A stretch of DNA of 64,000 nt from Fimbriimonadaceae bacterium (GTDB lineage Bacteria > Armatimonadota > Fimbriimonadia > Fimbriimonadales > Fimbriimonadaceae): positions 186,001 to 250,000 of the forward strand of contig JAMLGR010000003.1 in NCBI GenBank assembly GCA_023957775.1, written 5' to 3'. Shown piece after piece: positions 60,686 to 64,000 of the stretch. The notes below the pieces were generated by a model. That model ran no database searches and was not told the DNA's origin. It saw only the letters and a program-made list of their open reading frames with translations. The first letter of the stretch is position 1; the number at the start of each line of letters is the position of its first letter. The position numbers were made by a program, and so were the translations under genes.

Positions 60686-63600
60686 CGTCGCCGCGCGCGA
60701 CCGGCACGATCGGCTCCAACCCCTTTGCCTTGAGCCGTTCGTTGAACGCCGCAAGATCGACCTTCAACACCTGGTTGAGAGCTTCCAACTGCACCTGCAA
60801 CAAGCCCGAAAGCTCCTTGAACACCTCGAAGGACTGGTCGGTCGGGCGGTAATCGCCCCCTTGGACGACGCCCAGCAGGGCGGCGATGCGGTTGTTCAGC
60901 TTGATGGGATAGTTCAGTGGATCCTGACCCGACTGGTTCTTGACCTGGTAGATCTCCTCTTCGATCCGCGAGAGCTTCTCACTGAGGCTGTGGGCTTCGG
61001 CCCCAAGGTCGGTCGCCTGCTCGGCGGCCTTCTCCGCCTTGGCCTTGATGTCCCGAATCTCCACGACGGCATCATTCGCATCGTTGACGCGCGCGACGAT
61101 CCGGCGCGACAGCTCGAATTGGGCCACGAGGTCCTCGTCGGTCGCCTCGGCCTGCGGGTGACGCAGCACGCGCATCGACTCCGTCAGCACCTGTCCTCCC
61201 GCGGTGAGCCGAAGGGTGTACGTCCCCGGCGGCGCTTGGATCGGCCGGGGCCCCGCGGCCCACAGGATCATGCCCGGAAAACCCCGGTAGGACGGGTACT
61301 GCAGAGACGAGATGGACACGGAGTGCCAGCCCGCCTTCGAGGGATTCGCGCGCGACCGCCCCACGACGAATCCGTCGCGATCCAGCACCTCGAGATCCAC
61401 CGAGTCGAACTCCTTGGTGAGCATGTAGCGGATTTGGAACCCGCTGGGCGGGTTCGCCCCGGCGTCCTTCCCGCTACCGCCCCATCGCAGCAAGGGCTGC
61501 GCCTTGGGTTTGAACAACAGCACCCCGTTCGATGCGGAGGCGGGAAGTTGCTGGAGCGGCGTGACGTCGTCCATCACCCAGAAGCCACGGCCGTGCGTGG
61601 CGAGGATGAGGTCGTCGTCCTTGAGCACGATGTCGTGCACCGGCACCACCGGGAGGTTCTGTTGGAGGGACTGCCAACGATCCCCGTCGTTGAAGCTCAC
61701 CCAAACGCCGGTCTCGGTGCCCGCGTAAAGCAGCCCCTTGCGATGCGGATCCTCCCGGACGACGCGCACATAGGTATCGGATGGGATCCCCACCACGATC
61801 TCGCTCCAGGTGCGTCCGCCGTCGCGCGTTCGGTAGATGTGCGGCGAGAGGTCGTCGTTCTCGTGGTTGTCGACCGCGAGGTACGCCGTTCCCGAGGCGT
61901 GCCAGGACGGCTCGATCATCGAACACAAACCCCACTTGGGCATCTGGGAAGGCGTCACGTCTTGCCACGATCCGCCTCCGTTGTGCGTCACGTGGACCAG
62001 CCCGTCGTCCGAACCCGCCCAGATCAAGCCCCGCTCGATCGGCGACTCCGCGACGGTGAACACCGTGCCGTAAACCTCCACACCCGTGTTGTCCTTGGTG
62101 ATCGGACCACCCGAAGAACCGAGGGTCGACGGGTCGTTGCGCGTGAGGTCCGGGCTGATCTGCTTCCAACTCTGCCCGCCGTTCGTGCTCCGCATCACGT
62201 ACTGCGACGTGGTGTACATCATGTTGGGGTCGTGGGGCGAGAACACGATGGGGAACGTCCACTGGAGGCGATGTTTGAGATCGATGGCGCCATGGCCCAT
62301 CGGGTTGTCGGGCCAGATGTTGACGTCCCGGTTCTGCCGCGTCCGATGGTTGAGCCGCTCAAGCGCTCCGCCGTAATTGCCGCCAAAGACGACGTCCGGA
62401 TCGTCCGGTTTGGCGACCACGTAGCCGCTCTCCCCGCCCGCCGTGGAGGTCCAATCGTCCCGAGTGATGCCCTGCCCGTTGGTGCGGCTGGGGATCCGGA
62501 CGGTGCTGTTGTCCTGCTGGGCGCCGAGGATGTTGTAGGGGAACGCGTTGTCGGTGGACACGTGGTAGAACTGGCCCGTCGGCATATCCTGTTCGGTCCA
62601 CGTCTGACCTCCGTCCGTGGTCACGCTCGCGCCTCCGTCATTGGCCTCGATCATCCGGCGCGGGTCGTTGGGATCGATCCACAGGTCGTGGTTGTCCGAG
62701 TGGGGCGTCCTCACCCCCCGGAACGTCTTGCCCCCGTCGGTCGATCGCGCAAATCCCACGTTGAGGACGTAAACCGTGTCCTTGTCCTTGGTGTCGGCGA
62801 AGATGCGCGTGTAGTACCACGCGCGCTGGCGGTAGCTGCGGCTGTCGTTCACCAACTCCCACGTGTCGCCCGCGTTGTCGGAACGGAAGATGCCGCCCGA
62901 CAGGTTCTCGACGATCGCGTAGACGCGGTTCGGGTCGACCGGCGACACGCTGACTCCGATCTTCCCCATCATGCCGGGCGGCAGCCCGGCGTTCCGGGTC
63001 AGGTCCTTCCAGCTCTTGCCGCCGTCGACGCTCTTGTAGAGTCGGCTGCCCGCGCCCCCGCTGTTGAGCGCGTACGGCGTGCGCCACGCCTCCCACGTGC
63101 TCGCGTAGAGCACCTCGGGGTTGGAGGGGTCCATCGAGAGGTCGATCGCGCCCGCGCGGTCGTTCACATAGAGGATCTTCGACCACGTGCGGCCGCCATC
63201 CGTGGTCTTGAAGATGCCCCGCTCGGGCGAGGGTCCGTAGACGTGGCCCAACGCGGCCACGTAGACGGTGTCGGGGTCCTTGGGATGCACGCGCACGCGG
63301 GCGATCGACTGGGTGTCCTGGAGCCCGACGTGGGTCCACGTCTTCCCAGCGTCGCTGGACTTGTACACCCCGTCCCCGTGCGAGATGTTGCCTCGGATTT
63401 CGGTCTCGCCCATCCCGACGTAGACGATGTCGGGGTTGGACGGGCTGACCCCGATCGCGCCGACGGACCCGGTCTTGAAGAACCCGTCCGATACGTTGCG
63501 CCAATCCTCGCCCGCGTTGGTGCTCTTCCAGAGACCACCGCCCGTCGCGCCCATGTAGAACTCGTCGGGCCGCCCAGGAACCCCTGAGACGGCGACCGAG

Positions 63601-63743
63601 CGCCCCCCGCGGTAAGGCCCGATCGATCTCCAGTTCAGACCCGAGTAGAGCGAGGGATCGATCGTCTGGGCAAGGGCCGAAGGCGTCGACCAGGCGATGA
63701 GGGACGCGATGACGAAAACGAAAACGCTGCGAACGGTTTGCAT
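60675..63743 (-). CDS. Secreted BNR/VPS10-like beta-propeller protein
   Basis: 1022 aa with signal peptide (VRSVFVFVIASLIAWSTPSALAQ). Many repeats of S-x-D-x-G-x-T-W (STNAGEDWRN, SSDAGKTWTH, TTDGGRTWSK, STNGGQSWKQ, TRDGGRTWSE), forming a sortilin/VPS10-type ten-blade propeller or two stacked propellers, up to about residue 740. Then a beta domain and a C-terminal helical region (KAKAEKAAEQATDLGAEAHSLSEKLSRIEEE) with coiled-coil character. Such proteins are common in Acidobacteria and Armatimonadota as large secreted proteins of unknown role. ATG at 63743. Confidence 0.88.
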   Translation of the reverse strand: MQTVRSVFVFVIASLIAWSTPSALAQTIDPSLYSGLNWRSIGPYRGGRSVAVSGVPGRPDEFYMGATGGGLWKSTNAGEDWRNVSDGFFKTGSVGAIGVSPSNPDIVYVGMGETEIRGNISHGDGVYKSSDAGKTWTHVGLQDTQSIARVRVHPKDPDTVYVAALGHVYGPSPERGIFKTTDGGRTWSKILYVNDRAGAIDLSMDPSNPEVLYASTWEAWRTPYALNSGGAGSRLYKSVDGGKSWKDLTRNAGLPPGMMGKIGVSVSPVDPNRVYAIVENLSGGIFRSDNAGDTWELVNDSRSYRQRAWYYTRIFADTKDKDTVYVLNVGFARSTDGGKTFRGVRTPHSDNHDLWIDPNDPRRMIEANDGGASVTTDGGQTWTEQDMPTGQFYHVSTDNAFPYNILGAQQDNSTVRIPSRTNGQGITRDDWTSTAGGESGYVVAKPDDPDVVFGGNYGGALERLNHRTRQNRDVNIWPDNPMGHGAIDLKHRLQWTFPIVFSPHDPNMMYTTSQYVMRSTNGGQSWKQISPDLTRNDPSTLGSSGGPITKDNTGVEVYGTVFTVAESPIERGLIWAGSDDGLVHVTHNGGGSWQDVTPSQMPKWGLCSMIEPSWHASGTAYLAVDNHENDDLSPHIYRTRDGGRTWSEIVVGIPSDTYVRVVREDPHRKGLLYAGTETGVWVSFNDGDRWQSLQQNLPVVPVHDIVLKDDDLILATHGRGFWVMDDVTPLQQLPASASNGVLLFKPKAQPLLRWGGSGKDAGANPPSGFQIRYMLTKEFDSVDLEVLDRDGFVVGRSRANPSKAGWHSVSISSLQYPSYRGFPGMILWAAGPRPIQAPPGTYTLRLTAGGQVLTESMRVLRHPQAEATDEDLVAQFELSRRIVARVNDANDAVVEIRDIKAKAEKAAEQATDLGAEAHSLSEKLSRIEEEIYQVKNQSGQDPLNYPIKLNNRIAALLGVVQGGDYRPTDQSFEVFKELSGLLQVQLEALNQVLKVDLAAFNERLKAKGLEPIVPVARGDDGG

Positions 63744-63783
63744 GGACCCACCCTCGAACCCGACGGGGTTCGATGCCGAGAAT

Positions 63784-64000
63784 CTACCCGGCGGGGGAGG
63801 CTGTCGGTTGCCTCGATGCGGATCTCGAGACCCCCTCGCGCTCCCTCTCGAACTTCTCCAGTGCCCTTGGGAACCACTTGTAGAGCCCCTCGGCCTGATA
63901 CCCGACGACCCGCTCCAAGACCGTTCCCTGTGGGTCCATGAACAGCACGTCCGGAATGCCGTTGACCGCATACCGGTCCGCCAACTTCTCGTCCCGGTCC
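63784..64000 (-). CDS. Thioredoxin-like protein, C-terminal end only
   Basis: The first 72 residues from the window edge end in KLADRYAVNGIPDVLFMDPQGTVLERVVGY, the C-terminal half of a thioredoxin-fold (thioredoxin_7/DsbD-gamma style) with the cis-Pro after NGIP. The tail is basic (EKFERERE). The active-site CxxC and start are beyond the window. Confidence 0.8.
   Translation of the reverse strand, partial: DRDEKLADRYAVNGIPDVLFMDPQGTVLERVVGYQAEGLYKWFPRALEKFEREREGVSRSASRQPTASPAG

Noticed and set aside
60861-63587. Plus-strand open frame of about 900 codons
   Set aside because: Antisense shadow of the BNR-repeat gene; no signal or domain, and the opposite strand is clearly coding.

Overview
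The window is one continuous, high-GC, gene-dense stretch of bacterial chromosome with no phage, plasmid or transposase genes. Two pseudopilins with the N-terminal motif [16 protein letters not shown] and a C-terminal H-x10-DG motif, frequent GTG/TTG starts, a futalosine-pathway menaquinone gene (mqnE) and RND/TolC efflux suggest a diderm bacterium of the Armatimonadota, probably Fimbriimonadia-like. That placement is inferred from protein style; no rRNA is present.

Layout. 0-6 kb: partial cNMP-binding protein, response regulator with HD-GYP output, crcB plus DUF190 pair, aquaporin, aldo/keto reductase, UPF0145 protein, IMP dehydrogenase. 6-12 kb: retropepsin (RimB-like) plus RimK-type ligase fused to an RCK_C domain, secreted metallophosphoesterase, class II aldolase and RidA-like pair, S41 protease. 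12-17.5 kb: five overlapping minus-strand genes encoding a BMP/nucleoside-type ABC importer core, a dehydrogenase and a LolA-like secreted protein. 17.5-20 kb: two pseudopilins flanking two tiny membrane-anchored proteins that share a C-terminal motif. 20-25 kb: gltX, GYF_2/TM2 protein, cyclophilin, orphan DppBC-type permeases. 25-32 kb: an overlapping operon mtnP, HEAT-repeat protein (apparently CTG start), rpiB, inactive S41 homologue, active CtpA. 32-38 kb: BtuF-like lipoprotein, tRNA-Trp(CCA), ECF sigma/anti-sigma pair, DUF192 lipoprotein, mqnE, adenylate-cyclase-domain membrane protein. 38-43.6 kb: cdd-mutS2, lipoprotein, P1B-4 metal ATPase. 43.7-50.3 kb: AbrB-TolC-adaptor-RND efflux operon with a palindrome at its promoter. 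50.4-57.5 kb: DUF3187-like protein, Cys-Cys-rich secreted protein, DUF389 membrane protein, DUF5658 protein, esterase, gamma-glutamyltransferase, L25. 57.6-64 kb: FN3-like protein, a TlpA-like thioredoxin with an in-frame UGA at the first active-site cysteine, methyltransferase, tag, a large BNR-repeat secreted protein and a partial thioredoxin.

The most notable observation is the TlpA-like gene at 58644-59195. UGA replaces the first Cys of the CGPC motif (UGPC), the frame continues to a full-length protein, and a hairpin of bacterial SECIS geometry lies immediately downstream. This fits a selenocysteine-containing membrane-associated thioredoxin, although a nonsense mutation or base error is not excluded. 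Other points of interest are the pseudopilin/small-peptide cassette, the RND pump with an apparent four-helix insertion, the protease/pseudoprotease pair, and several families of intergenic palindromic repeats that sit mostly between convergent genes and probably act as terminators.
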